Source of the DNA: Pyrenochaeta sp. MPI-SDFR-AT-0127
Taxonomy: Eukaryota; Ascomycota; Dothideomycetes; Pleosporales; Cucurbitariaceae
Direction: 5' to 3'
DNA: 64,000 nucleotides
Assembly (NCBI GenBank): GCA_020747015.1
Contig: JAGTJM010000006.1
Coordinates: 124,001-188,000, forward strand
The translations under genes were made by a program, and so were the position numbers. Under the pieces are notes generated by a model. That model did no database searches and was not told the DNA's origin. It saw only the letters and a program-made list of their open reading frames with translations. Of the stretch, positions 1-10,749 are shown piece after piece (positions within the stretch are counted from its first letter, which is position 1; every line of letters starts with the position of its first letter).

Positions 1-1
1 T

Positions 2-427
2 CCATCGCGCTTCGTCGGGCTTATCAACATAAAACCGATTGGAGGCCCGAATGACCTCGAAATTCCAGCTGCTCACATAGACCCAACCACCCTCAACCCT
101 TCCACACTCGTGCTCGAAATCGGATATCAATTTCTCCCTGTCTCATGGGGCAAGGGGTATGCCACCGAATCTATCAGCGCAATCTTTGACGCTCTCAAAC
201 GCGCGGCACAACCATCAACTAACGAGTCTTCATACTGGCTACCCTATCAAAATTTGTATGTGAGAGCTATTGTCAATGAAGAAAACCCAGCGAGTCTGCG
301 GGTCATGGCAAAAACAGGTATGCAGAAAACGGGAATATGGGAATGGACAGGAGAGGCTGTTTGGTTGGCGGGGAGATGGATTGACAAGAGTAAAATTCAC
401 ATTTTTGGGAAGTATTTAATTCAATAA
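2..427 (+). CDS. GNAT-family N-acetyltransferase, 5'-truncated by window edge
   Basis: The frame is open from base 2 to the TAA at 425-427, so the N-terminal part of the gene lies outside the window. The visible 141 residues contain the beta-strand RFVGLINIKP followed by the acetyl-CoA loop region GYQFLPVSWGKGYATES and, further on, NPASLRVMAKTGMQ. This is the usual order in the RimJ/RimL-like branch of GNAT acetyltransferases (Acetyltransf_3 type), which transfer acetyl from acetyl-CoA to an amine or protein N-terminus. The substrate cannot be read from the sequence. The C-terminal WEWTGEAVW segment is common in fungal members of unknown substrate. I see no signal peptide or membrane segment in this part. 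Family call is good; specific role unknown. Confidence 0.8.
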   Translation, partial: PSRFVGLINIKPIGGPNDLEIPAAHIDPTTLNPSTLVLEIGYQFLPVSWGKGYATESISAIFDALKRAAQPSTNESSYWLPYQNLYVRAIVNEENPASLRVMAKTGMQKTGIWEWTGEAVWLAGRWIDKSKIHIFGKYLIQ

Positions 428-802
428 TGTAGGCCAAGCGGGTCATGATTTATTGCTGAATTGAAGCTATTTATGATTATGTTTGCGAGAAATTTTACTC
501 GGGAAGCAAACAGTTGGTAAGCCGCTAACAGCGCAATGTTGCTGGTTGATGGGCGGGTTATAATTAGATCCAGTATTATGAAATCTTTCTTTCTACACTC
601 AGCCAAGTTTCTGCAAATATATACGGTATTATCATGCCATGAACAGCTGCGTGGGGTTTTCGAATAGTGTAAATAAGATTGGCTCTATTTTGTAGCCCAT
701 TCAAGTGAAAAGACATTTTGAATGACATTATTTACCATCTATTTAACTCAAGTATGACTATGAATCATGACTTTGTTTCTGCTTTCCATCTATACACCAA
801 CA
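428..802. other. intergenic, AT-rich, no gene seen
   Basis: This is the 3'-3' gap between the convergent GNAT and Fig1 genes. It is AT-rich, has no reading frame with protein character on either strand and no structured RNA that I can recognise. It probably contains only the two 3' ends. Confidence 0.6.
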
Positions 803-1540
803 TCAATCATCCCCAAGACGGTCGGAAACGATGAATGACAGTATCAGGATCACTACAAAAATAGTTACCAATGTCTCAATCACGCATCCTGTCCATGCCA
901 TTGCAATTGAAGCTGTCCCAATACTGGTATTAATGTTACCATAATTGGCCGTCTCTGCCATAGCAGCGGCACCCACAGAACCTATGTGTTGCCAAAGACC
1001 AGCTGTGAGTAACAGCACTGCGGCAACAAAACTTTGCGTCAGAACAACCTGCGTTACCGGCCGAGATGGATAAGTTTTAACGCCGTTATCTGATCCAGAG
1101 TGCTCTTCTCGCTCATTTCGCGTATTGGGAAAGGTGGCCATGAGAACCATAGACACGAACGCGAGGACGATTGCCATGAACAGCAACCCAGAGAACAATA
1201 CATCGCTCTTGAATTTCGAAGCTGTTCCGATGAGATCCAATGGATCGTTTTCGGATCCGATTTGTTGTGCCAAACCCTCTGTATCGGAACTGCACAACCA
1301 GACAATGCCTCGCTGACGAACACACATCCCGAAATAGCCTATACGGACTTCAAGATGGGCTGATCCTTTGAACCCGTTTAAGGTTTCAGACAGGTTTTGT
1401 GTAATTGCGTTCAGGTTTGATGGCGTTGAATTGGTATAAGACAGGCCAAGGATGTAGATGTTTGTCATTGATGAGTAGCTGGAGCATCCAGATAAAACTA
1501 TTGCTACAACTGTGTTAATGGCCGAGCAATACAGAACCAT
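803..1540 (-). CDS. Fig1-family calcium-regulator / membrane-fusion protein
   Basis: Single-exon gene, 245 aa, ATG at 1540. The Fig1 domain is recognisable: an N-terminal hydrophobic stretch (about 9-18) followed by GCSS, the segment TNIYILGLSYTN, and the family signature GYFGMCVRQRG (68-78) followed by WLCSS with the second conserved cysteine (C73, C83). Three further hydrophobic spans follow at about 114-137, 165-187 and 218-238, giving the expected four-pass claudin-like layout. In yeast and filamentous fungi Fig1 acts in the plasma membrane during mating or cell contact, in low-affinity calcium influx and membrane fusion. An upstream exon cannot be excluded because some homologues have a longer N-terminus. 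The family assignment is confident; its role in this organism is inferred. Confidence 0.85.
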   Translation of the reverse strand: MVLYCSAINTVVAIVLSGCSSYSSMTNIYILGLSYTNSTPSNLNAITQNLSETLNGFKGSAHLEVRIGYFGMCVRQRGIVWLCSSDTEGLAQQIGSENDPLDLIGTASKFKSDVLFSGLLFMAIVLAFVSMVLMATFPNTRNEREEHSGSDNGVKTYPSRPVTQVVLTQSFVAAVLLLTAGLWQHIGSVGAAAMAETANYGNINTSIGTASIAMAWTGCVIETLVTIFVVILILSFIVSDRLGDD

Positions 1541-2137
1541 TGATCATCAAATCGACTTCACTCACAGATAAGCACTATGGCAACTGCATGACCAAACATG
1601 AGGACATGATGGTATGCGAGACGTGGAACAAGACCTGGAGTCCATTGTAAGCAGACGGACGGATGCTATAGAAGTTACACTGACGCCGTGTTGACACCGA
1701 AAATCGAGTATTAGCCATTTTGTAGACAAGGGAATGTTCTGGCTGTAGTTCTTCTCATGCGTTGTAGTGTGGCTAGTTAAGATAGTGGATAGCAGGGTCT
1801 CTACTGTGATGGTATGGATGTGTCGACTGCAGCTCCCAAATTTTCTACCCACTATGTACACATATATCTAAGCCCTTGGCAAATGCACAACCGTCTGGAT
1901 TTGTGAAGTTCCATGCCGGATTCAGGGTAGGCCTAGAAACAAGACCAATTAGCTTCATAAGCTAATCCATGCGTTTGCGATATTTCCAGTCATGAAAGTG
2001 GGGGCCAATTCCCGTCACCTTGTCAAGCCTGTGCCCTCCTCAACCAGCCTTGAATACTTTTCGTATGCATCTTTTTGTAATGAAGCTGGAATCAAAATAA
2101 GAATAAAAAGCTCAATTCGCCCATCTAGTGCCTTTCA
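1541..2137. other. intergenic, shared divergent promoter region
   Basis: The 5' ends of the Fig1 gene (minus strand) and the CorA-like gene (plus strand) face each other across these 600 bases. I see no supported reading frame and no clear regulatory motif. Confidence 0.6.
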
Positions 2138-4639
2138 ATGGATGCGCCAAACCTTGCGCCAGGAGAGTACGAAGACAAGCCCTCCGCGGAGTCTCAGGAG
2201 CGCGACTGGCAGGATGTGGAAAACAACTCTAGAGAAGAGGATGACAAGAAAAGTCCCAAAAGTCCTGAAATTGACAATGGCGAGATCATTGAAGCATCTC
2301 AGTCTGAATATGGAACGGCACTAGAGACTTCGTTGCTTTTATGATGGCTGTGGACGTCAACATAGCATAAGCATAGAGACAACGACAAATATCTGGCGTC
2401 GCAATCTAGAGCTATGTCCCGATCCTGGCACATATTTCAAAGGATCGCAAACTGAGTACCCAGTGGGCTGGGAAGAACGAGCTACAATATGGAGTCGCAC
2501 TATTGATGATTGCAATTTTGGTTTGTTACCTCTCAACGCTAGTGACTTGATCGGACCTTTTTAAGAATTCTAGTGATCTTATTACTCGATCCGCTACCAG
2601 TCGTCACTATGAACGAGAGCAGAGGCGCTTTGGAGCGGCAAATCCAACAACGTCTCCAAGTTCTCGCCAATCTTTTGCCAAGACAAGAAGTACAGTTGCC
2701 AAAATCCCGGAACCCCCAGGCTCTAAGGCCAGCTCAAACCCATGACGTTCATCACGGGGTGTCACATGCATCTCATTCGTATGCCTCTCCTAGTCCATAT
2801 GGGCCTCAAGCATCAGCAACCGTACCTCCAAGCGTAGATCACGATGCACTTGGACCTATGCCAATTTGGCCCGCCCCTGGTGCACCATCATGTAAGCAAC
2901 CATTTCCACTATTAAAGATCAATAGTTCCCAATATGCAACACAAATTATTGCTATCGGCTCTTGGATAGAAACGGTTGTTGGGCTCTGGCGAGGCATCTT
3001 TGTATTCCTTCCAAACCCACAACTAGATTACAACTTACCAGATCGCACGAAATCTTGTTACAATTTCACTCAGATCGCCATCTATTAATCCATATCTATA
3101 CCTAAGTTCTTAATTCCATCATTGACCTCGATTACAGCACCGCTACATCTGCCACAGGGCACAATTGCAAGGACAGCTGGTTACGATCAGTCGCGGAGTA
3201 CAGGGGCCAAAGTCGAATTCCCAACACCAGGCAGGTCACGGGCTGCATTGAGGCGACGAACTACACAATTTGATATAGATGCATCAGATACTAGTGATCA
3301 AGGAGACGTCGAGGAACCCAAAGTTCAAACACATGAATCCTCAATCAACAGTCCGAATTCTTCAGTCTCGGCGAGTCTCCCAGATCAACACTCTATCACG
3401 ACTCAGGCTCACGGACCTTCCGTTCCGTACAATCCGATCAAGGCAAGATCATCTTCGTCAGCTGAATTTAGTGATTCATTCTCAGCGCTACAAATTCGTG
3501 CGTACATCGAAAGCCTGCAAGTTCCATCCTCAACATTAGACGACATTGAGTATTTCATGCAACGACTATCTAAAGGCAAAGAAATAGAATACGACCCTTC
3601 AGATGCGCTATTTCGTGTCGTCAGTGATGATACTCACAGCTTGATAGATATCATCCGCATCACTCTGCAGCGGATCCGCGAGGGAATATTAGACGATGAT
3701 CTCGTTGAAAAGCGCGTCACTTTCTGGAGAAGATTGCTGCACCGCCTAACTGTTAGCCTTTCTGAGGTTAACGAACAACTGGATGCATTTATGCTCTTTG
3801 GTTACAACTCCGAGGCGCATCCTTTCCGCCTCGCTTCGATCCCGATTTTGCCACCCAGAACGCTCGCAGATAATATTAAAAACGCACTATCCGACTGCGT
3901 GAATCTCCTTGACAAGTCTTATAATTTATTTATTGCCGAAATGCAGATTGTGAATGGTGGACGAAGCATCGCAGAAGCTGAAAGCGTTTCTAAGCTAACT
4001 GAGCTTGCATTCGTCTTCATTCCACTATCGTTTGCAGCAAGTTTATTTAGCATGCAAGTCAAGGAGCTCAATAAAGGTGTATCGCTCTACATATTCGTTG
4101 CCATCGCCCTCGGCTTTGTGCTTGTTGCATACGCTGTGCGCCTGGGCATACGAAGCTCGCATCTAGTTGAATACCAGAGCAAGGTTTTGCTTCAGGTCCG
4201 CGACGATTCAGAATTGCAATACAATCAACCTATACCTACCCATACCTTTATCGCATGGGCTAGCAAGGCTATGGGTTACACGGCATGGCAAGGCATCAAG
4301 AATTTTGTTACCGTCTTTGGGCCTTTGGCTCTCCTTCTAGCTCTCATCGCTGCCATGCTCAGTCCTATCATCTTACTATGGGTACGCGAAATCAGCAATG
4401 GCTTCTCGGCTGTGATTACAGTTTTAGTGCTACTGTTGGATGGGGTGCTCATCTACCCGGTGGTGACAGTCGCTACTGGAAGATTCGAACCGAAAGGACT
4501 TATTCGTGAGCTTCAGAAAAACGCTGAGGCCAATCGAAAGAAAAGGGAAGAAAAGAGAAAGCGCCGAAAGGAACAAAGTAGTGTCGATCCTGAAGCACCA
4601 AACGTGGAGAGCGGCAGCGAATCGAGAAACAGAGACTAA
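2138..4639 (+). CDS. CorA-like membrane protein (divergent Mg2+ transporter fold)
   Basis: The secure part is the last exon (3138-4639). It encodes a long soluble region, a helical segment ending in DKSYNLFIAEMQ, then two closely spaced membrane helices (about 4001-4055 and 4080-4140) and a further hydrophobic pair (about 4306-4380 and 4400-4465), ending in a lysine/arginine-rich tail. The first helix reads LAFVFIPLSFAASLFSMQV, the typical fungal CorA-like arrangement, but the GMN motif of true CorA is replaced by SMQ, so magnesium transport is doubtful. That exon has no ATG at its start, so upstream exons are required. A gap-free model is exons 2138-2301, 2366-2520, 2574-2891 and 3138-4639 (712 aa), starting at the ATG at 2138; the first donor (GTCTGA) is weak. 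Around 2334 and in 2575-2720 other frames also look coding, so a small frameshift is an alternative. Exon 1-3 structure is inference. Confidence 0.65.
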
Positions 4640-6312
4640 ACGGTGCAGCACTGCGTCTGTGGCTCAAGGTTAGGATAAGACTCTTCCAGACTACTATGGT
4701 AGAAGACATTTCGGAGCTTGGCAAGGTAGTTTAGTGCCATGATAGGCATGATGGAGACTCATACCTGAAGATCGTCATCAACAATACCGTGTACGACAGG
4801 AAGCAAACGGCATGTTCTCGTCTCTTCCGCCTTGAGATTAAATGCCTCAAGTCTGACCGAGCTGCGCAGCTTCAAGTTAGGCTCTCAGCATCTGACATGT
4901 GATGAAGCGGCAATCAGTCATGAGGGTATATCACGAAGACAGTTGCCCTGGTACTTGGTATATGCCTTTAATTTTGGCCACGCAACCGCTATACCCGACA
5001 GTGAGCTGCCGGCATGACAGACAAGGCGTATTGTAAACGCATGAAAACGCTTATGCGGGAGCCCTGTTAGTCCCGGCGAGACGCTGTGAGCCAATGGATT
5101 GCACGAGTGGTGATGATTCCAGAATATACCCGGACGGGCAGCGGCCCTTTGATCACCGAGATTACCACGGATCGTGCCGAGTGCGAGAGAAGTCGAATGG
5201 TCGTTCGTTGCAGCCGTTTCGGATCGACAGGTACTCCGATCCTATGTCGATCACGAGGGCGTTTATATTGCGGGGTTGATGGTGGGGAGAGCACTTGGAG
5301 CCAGGGTGTAGCGCCTCGTGATATAGTGCTCGGCATCGTTGGGCCCACGTCGCTTGCGCAGGTACCTACCCCAATCCGGTATCGGGTCCGGTCCAAGATG
5401 TGAATCGCATCGCATTGATTGACTTCCCACCCTTCGCTAAATTCACTTCGAGGTAGCTTCTGCGCTCACTTTCCAGGTTTTGCGAGGTTGAGGCCCTGCC
5501 GCGTTGCTTACCCCTGCCAAAAGCAACCAAGACTGTCACTGTGCCGAACTCCTCGCTTCCACGCTGCTCACCACGACAAGAAGGATAATGTTGGGTACGC
5601 CGGGAGCTGTTACTGGGAACATCGATGTTCCAATCCCATGATGTCGTCAAGACTCGTAAAGAGTGACAAGCTGGTACTCTTCATTGGTGGAGTCGTGGGA
5701 TAAATGCTTAGTGCCTTGCGTCGATGAAATCTCTCCACCACCACCAACCTACTCTTACATGAAGAGCCCCTTCATTCTCCCTCGTAACCGCACTATGACA
5801 CTAGAATCGATTTTCGGCGCGAATATTTAGTAGGCGCCGAAGCGGAGACCCCTACTCCTGTACCTTCTCGCTGACTCGTCCGACAGTGGGGAAGCTGTTC
5901 TAAGCCATTACAAGCACGATACCCGAGCAAGTGCCTTGGAAGCAGCCTTGAAGGTTGCAACAATGAAAAAACTATCGCGGTTCCGATCAGACTTCATTTA
6001 CAACCTGGACTTCGGTGAAACCAGCATGAGATTGGGAACGTCTCTCCGAACCGCTGATGGGCACCGGATCGCTCAAGATGCCGCTTGATGAGCATATAAA
6101 GAGAAGGCAGAATCAACCCTTAGGCTCTTCAGCAGCATCGATATCTGATTGTCTGTCAAGGAAGTTTCGTCTTCCATCTTCACTCCTTGTTAAGCCTCTT
6201 GGGTGAGTCTTTCTCTTCGACACTGCCCTTGTACCAACATTCTACCAAGTAAGTCCTGCCCATCCAATCTAACAAACTCATCGCCCAGTATTAACCACTT
6301 GAACAGATCAAG
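4640..6312. other. intergenic, upstream region of the GH16 gene
   Basis: About 1.7 kb. The stretch 5080-5700 has frames open on both strands, but none has recognisable protein content, so I treat them as chance. The last 200 bases are pyrimidine-rich, with a TATA-like box, as expected for the leader of the GH16 gene. GTGAGT at 6202 and GTAAGT at 6250, with CAG at 6289, would allow a 5'-UTR intron. Confidence 0.55.
6095..6100 (+). promoter_or_regulatory. TATA box upstream of GH16 gene
   Basis: TATAAA lies about 215 bases before the ATG at 6313, followed by a CT-rich leader. Its position fits a core promoter with a long 5' UTR. Motif match only. Confidence 0.4.
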
Positions 6313-7203
6313 ATGTTTTCCAAGGCCGTTGCTCTCTTATCTGCTGGATTGCCTCTTATCCACGCAGCTCCTCCTGCCATCTCGGGCTTCACTTTGACGT
6401 GGAGTGATGATTTCATCGGCAGCGGAAACAGCCTGCCCAACACTGCAAACTGGATCGTCGACACTGGTACATCGTACCCTGGTGGCCCAGCCAATTGGGG
6501 CACTGGAGAGATTCAGACATACACCAGTCGCCCAGAGAACATAAAATTGACTGGTGACGGTGTGCTTCAAATCACTCCGCTTCGTGATGCCGCCGGTGCA
6601 TGGACTTCTGGTCGAATTGAGTCACAGCGCTCAAATTTCCAAGCTGTTGACGGCGGCAAAATGCGCATTTCCGCCCGCATTATCATGCCTGATATCACTG
6701 GCGACGCTGCCGTTGGCTATTGGCCAGCGTTTTGGACGCTGGGTGGTAACTACCGCGGAAACTATTGGAACTGGCCAGCGGTCGGCGAATACGACATTAT
6801 GGAGAATGTGAATGGAATTAATCGCGTCTGGGGTGTTCTGCATTGCGGAGTGAACCCTGGAGGACCATGCAAGGAAACCGACGGCCTCGTTAATTTCCTC
6901 CAGTGCCCTGGAACGCCCTGCCAGGGCAATTGGCACACCTACACCATTGAGGTTGATCGACAGTCGAATCCTGAGAAACTTACTTGGAGTGTTGATGGTG
7001 TTAACTTTCACACTGTGACGGAGACGACAGTCGGTGCTGCTACTTGGGCTGAGGCTGTACATCACGGACATTTCATTTTGCTGAATCTCGCTATTGGGGG
7101 TGCTTTCCCAAATAACAATCGTGGAAGTACAACGCCAATCCCGCAGACAGCACCAGGCGTACCACTTTACGTTGATTGGGTCGCCGTTTACAATTCAGTT
7201 TAA
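6313..7203 (+). CDS. secreted GH16 endo-beta-1,3(4)-glucanase
   Basis: Intronless, 296 aa. Residues 1-18 form a signal peptide (hydrophobic core ending at HAA), so the enzyme is secreted. The remainder is one glycoside hydrolase family 16 beta-jelly-roll domain. The catalytic motif ExDxxE is intact at residues 159-164 (GEYDIMEN): E159 should be the nucleophile, D161 the assisting acid and E164 the acid/base. Flanking family landmarks are WPAFWTLG (137-144) and the tryptophan-rich segment before the motif. The unbulged ExDxxE places it nearer to licheninase-type enzymes than to laminarinases, whose motif is usually ExDxxxE. The likely substrate is a mixed-linkage or beta-1,3-glucan of plant or fungal walls; which one is not decidable by eye. 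Two nearby cysteine pairs (about 192-206) may form disulphides. Confidence 0.9.
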   Translation: MFSKAVALLSAGLPLIHAAPPAISGFTLTWSDDFIGSGNSLPNTANWIVDTGTSYPGGPANWGTGEIQTYTSRPENIKLTGDGVLQITPLRDAAGAWTSGRIESQRSNFQAVDGGKMRISARIIMPDITGDAAVGYWPAFWTLGGNYRGNYWNWPAVGEYDIMENVNGINRVWGVLHCGVNPGGPCKETDGLVNFLQCPGTPCQGNWHTYTIEVDRQSNPEKLTWSVDGVNFHTVTETTVGAATWAEAVHHGHFILLNLAIGGAFPNNNRGSTTPIPQTAPGVPLYVDWVAVYNSV

Positions 7204-7377
7204 GGTATCAAGGTTCATTGGAAGGCGCTATCAAGGATTTTGTAGGGAGGCGCTGGGGTTTTACATCATATTCAATGTCATATATTCTGCCCTAAGGTCC
7301 GATTACATATCCGTATCTTGTGATTTGCGTATCAAGGATGACATGGGTTTATATTCCCTACTCGGCGACACCTACAT

Positions 7378-8592
7378 TCAAGCAAGCACCCCCACTTTGA
7401 CCCACGCATCACGAATCTTATTCTTCACTTCCGCATCTGGAAACTCCTCCTCCGCAATCTCGACCGTGACATTTGCAAAAGTCTTGAAGTCGCATTTGAT
7501 AGGAATCTTCCCCGAAATCATTGTCTTATACCAAACCTTACCTGCCTTTTCCCAAGACTTGCCTCCCAGGGATGTGGCAGCCAGATAGAATGCATGATTT
7601 GGGATGCCAGAGTTGATATGGACACCCTTTCCATCCTTCGGCCCGGTGTATTTGTTGTCCATATGCTTTGGTTGTGGATCAGTACCAAATACAGGATCGT
7701 CTGTGTAGGCCTTGCCAGCCTTGAAAGTTCGAAGTGCAGAACCTGTGAACGCGACGGGGAAGAGCGTCTGTCCCAAAATCCAGTCTGCATCTTCTGCAGT
7801 TTGGCCCATATGCCACTGCTCAGCCATTGAACCAAATACATCAGCGCAAGACTCGTTCAGAGCTCCAGACTCTGAGTAGTATTCCAGTGGAGAAGAGAAC
7901 TGAACAAACCCGTGGCTTAGCTCATGGGCAATGACATCGAGCGAGTCTGTGAGATAGTCAAAGGTAATGTGGTCGCCATCGCCAAAAACCATTCGTTTCT
8001 CTTCACCATCCCAGAAGGCGTTGTTATATCCAGCTGGTGCGTCTGTCGCTTTGTAATGAACACTGCCAAACAGAGGAAGCCCGTTGTCGTCAAGCGAGTT
8101 GCGGCCAAAAACCTTAGAAAAGAAGTCGTGGGTAATCTTGAACCCATCGTAAACGTTGTTGACTTGACGATCCTTGATGCGCGCTTGTCCTTCAGATCTC
8201 ACAAGTTTTCCAGGAAGGTCGTCGGTTTCTTTGCAGTCATATATTTTCCTCTGCACTGACTTGGAAACCTGAGTATCTGCCGCCTTCAGTGTCTGCTGAG
8301 TATCATCATGTGCCTTGGCCAAGCTCTCCTTAGGGTCAGCGACTGCTTGAAGGATATATTCCGGGATGAAACCTGTCCCGGTGGAGGGATAACTGACATG
8401 AGTTCCGGTGCACGACTTTTTGCGTTCATCAGCGTAACTATGTACATGCTGGAGCGTGTGCTGGCATGCAGCGCGAGCTTCCTTCGACACGAGATCAGAG
8501 TCCTTTGCATCCTTATCAGAGCCTGCTACAGCCTCTAGGATATAGGGTGGAACGAAGCCACAGATAGGATACTGCTGTCGTGTTCCTTCCAT
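7378..8592 (-). CDS. M4 (thermolysin/protealysin-like) metalloprotease
   Basis: Intronless, 404 aa from the ATG at 8592; an upstream extension lacks a better start. The zinc-binding HELSH is at residues 223-227. The third ligand glutamate (E247, in NESCADVFG) follows at the spacing of thermolysin, and the catalytic-histidine motif GVHINSGIPNHAFY is at about 324-337. All catalytic residues of peptidase family M4 are therefore present. There is no signal peptide. Instead the N-terminus has the short pro-region motif of protealysin-type enzymes, FVPPYILEAVA (about 13-23), and a second copy, FIPEYILQAVA (about 75-85). M4 peptidases are mainly bacterial, so the intronless structure suggests ancient transfer from bacteria (inference). 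Its lack of a classical leader points to intracellular action or unconventional export. It converges on the GH16 gene with 174 bp between stop codons. Confidence 0.9.
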   Translation of the reverse strand: MEGTRQQYPICGFVPPYILEAVAGSDKDAKDSDLVSKEARAACQHTLQHVHSYADERKKSCTGTHVSYPSTGTGFIPEYILQAVADPKESLAKAHDDTQQTLKAADTQVSKSVQRKIYDCKETDDLPGKLVRSEGQARIKDRQVNNVYDGFKITHDFFSKVFGRNSLDDNGLPLFGSVHYKATDAPAGYNNAFWDGEEKRMVFGDGDHITFDYLTDSLDVIAHELSHGFVQFSSPLEYYSESGALNESCADVFGSMAEQWHMGQTAEDADWILGQTLFPVAFTGSALRTFKAGKAYTDDPVFGTDPQPKHMDNKYTGPKDGKGVHINSGIPNHAFYLAATSLGGKSWEKAGKVWYKTMISGKIPIKCDFKTFANVTVEIAEEEFPDAEVKNKIRDAWVKVGVLA

Positions 8593-10749
8593 GATCGCAA
8601 GATGAATCCGAAGATGCAACTTTTTGTAACAAACAATACTGATGATGAGCGTAATTAGCTTGGAATGCAAGATCGTGAAGAATTGTTTACGGTGAGGCCA
8701 GGAGAAACAAGCTCGTCGGTCGCGCATGCCTAGACTTATATAGCATGGCCCTCAGGCGGCTAGGCTTTGTGGCAGAAGATTGTCGAATTTCAGCTTCAAC
8801 TTCAGCTCTCCTTTACATGCTGCCTACTGCCATGTCGGCTGACCGCATAGTCTCTCAGCACGGCTTTTTGCCTGAGCGTCAGCCTTCTGTTCATTGTGCG
8901 TCGCGTATCCAATCATGCCTCATAAGCTAGTGACACCTTCCAGTTTGGCTTGCATATGGAGGACCTTACGAAAGTTGATCACCGTTTCCCTTTCCGGCCA
9001 CATTTGTGGCAACCAGGATCGCCCCCTCCGTGGTTCCTGATTTGGTGCTCTTAGTCTTCTACCGAGCTTGGCATCAGCTCGTTGAGGGGTAAAAGCAAAC
9101 CTTCGGCGATGAGCACAGCTGTAGAATGCAACATTTGGAGTCAGCTCGGTGTGAAATGAGACCATCATATATTGTAGAAAGTTGAATTTGGCGTTGGAAG
9201 ACTGGATGTCGAAGCGCAGTATATTGGTTCGCGGCTTGGGCGTGCAGATCAACCCTCGCACGGTCCCAAACAACTGGGAATGAGTTTATCGTGTTGCTTA
9301 TCAAGCTGGTGGATATAAAGTGCGTCTCCGTATGAAATGTTCAGACGTTGGCTGTTGTCACACCAATAGCGCTTGGCACAGATTCGATAGTAAAGTGAAT
9401 TGAGTAGCATCTGCGTTACTTATCTGGTTTTTCACAGTCTACCTTTCGCTGTCCTGGCCAAGAATAACCACGTCCCTTGAAAATGTTTCTTTCTCAGAAT
9501 CCTAAATTCAGAGTGCTCGCATCATTGGCGTTTGCATAACATGGGACCGAAACGGGCGAAAGAGCCAGATCGAGCTGAAGTTCTCCGCACCTTCCCAAGC
9601 CCGCCCTTTATTTTCCAGAACAATGAATTAACACTCTCAGCTTTCAGCTGGCTATGGTAGGCGTGTAGTAATATTTGGAGAAATAGTAGACACGCACGTG
9701 ACGATTGGCTCAATGTGGTGTTGCTGTATTAACATAGGTCATAGAAGCTATGGATGTTGGAACTCAGAGAACGTGCATGCATGTAATCACCCAACTTCAT
9801 TGAGTTGTAATGGGTGAAAGCGTTATGGCAAATCAAGACCTTAAAGGCACTAAATAATAACTCCTGTCCGCTCAATCAGCGAGTCCAGACAGGCCACAAA
9901 ACCCCTTGTTTCTTTCTATCGTTTGTTCAGGAAACTCAAATGCACACCCAACAGTATACTCAGGCAACGAAACAAATGTCTCAGGTAAGCGCAGGCGCTG
10001 GGACTACTATGGAGGTATATGTGGTTGGCTGGTGCTTGTTTCCTTAGCTATTGAGGAGGAAGGACCAGACAGACACCATTGATTGTGGAAAGTGTAAAAT
10101 ACAAGGATAAAAATAAACCCAAGAACCCGGGATTCTCCACGTTACATGATAATATTGATCATGAATAACGCCAGCTTTTACTCGCCGTGACTGTGTTTCA
10201 TGCATTTTCTTCTCATCCACCAGGCTACAGAATCGCAGTTTCTCAAGTTTCATTTTACTCACGAGATACATATGCTTATATTCAGCAGACATTGGTCTGG
10301 GATCAAAGACACTTCGACTTGAAAAAGCCCAAGAGAGATAATCAGTCTCTTCAAGTTCTTGAATACATAATCAGAACGATAGTGATAGGTTATACGAGAA
10401 TTTATTGGGTATTACGGTGTTGGTTGATAGGCATTAGCCAATGCGTGCGCTGATTTAGACACAAATCTAGGCAGCAGCCTAACTTTCTGCATCGGTAGGT
10501 ATATCATCTGTGCACAGCCTCCTTCCCAGCCACTTTAGTTCCCAGTTAAGTTTAGTGTTCCACCAGGCACTCGGCATTTCAATATCGACAAATCATACGA
10601 ATTTCGAATTCAGGTAAGTCGCTTTCGTATCAAAGTTAGTTCAGGCGCCTAGACTGACAACGTCTGTGAGCCGTCTGACCTTCTACTTTGCGCAACCTCA
10701 TCATAGATCATTCTTGTGCCTTCAAGCAATTCAAAGGAGAAACTCCACT
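8593..10749. other. intergenic, 2.2 kb, no gene supported
   Basis: Divergent upstream region of the M4 protease and the NADAR gene. A TATA-like TATATAAG on the minus strand (8735-8742) lies about 145 bases before the protease ATG. Several short frames exist but none has recognisable content. No tRNA or repeat was recognised. Confidence 0.55.
8735..8742 (-). promoter_or_regulatory. TATA box of the M4 protease gene
   Basis: TATATAAG on the minus strand, about 145 bases upstream of the ATG at 8592. Motif and position only. Confidence 0.4.

Noticed and set aside
5067..5703. Overlapping open frames of about 95-109 codons on both strands
   Set aside because: No known motif, no splice context, and frames open on both strands at once are common in GC-richer intergenic DNA.
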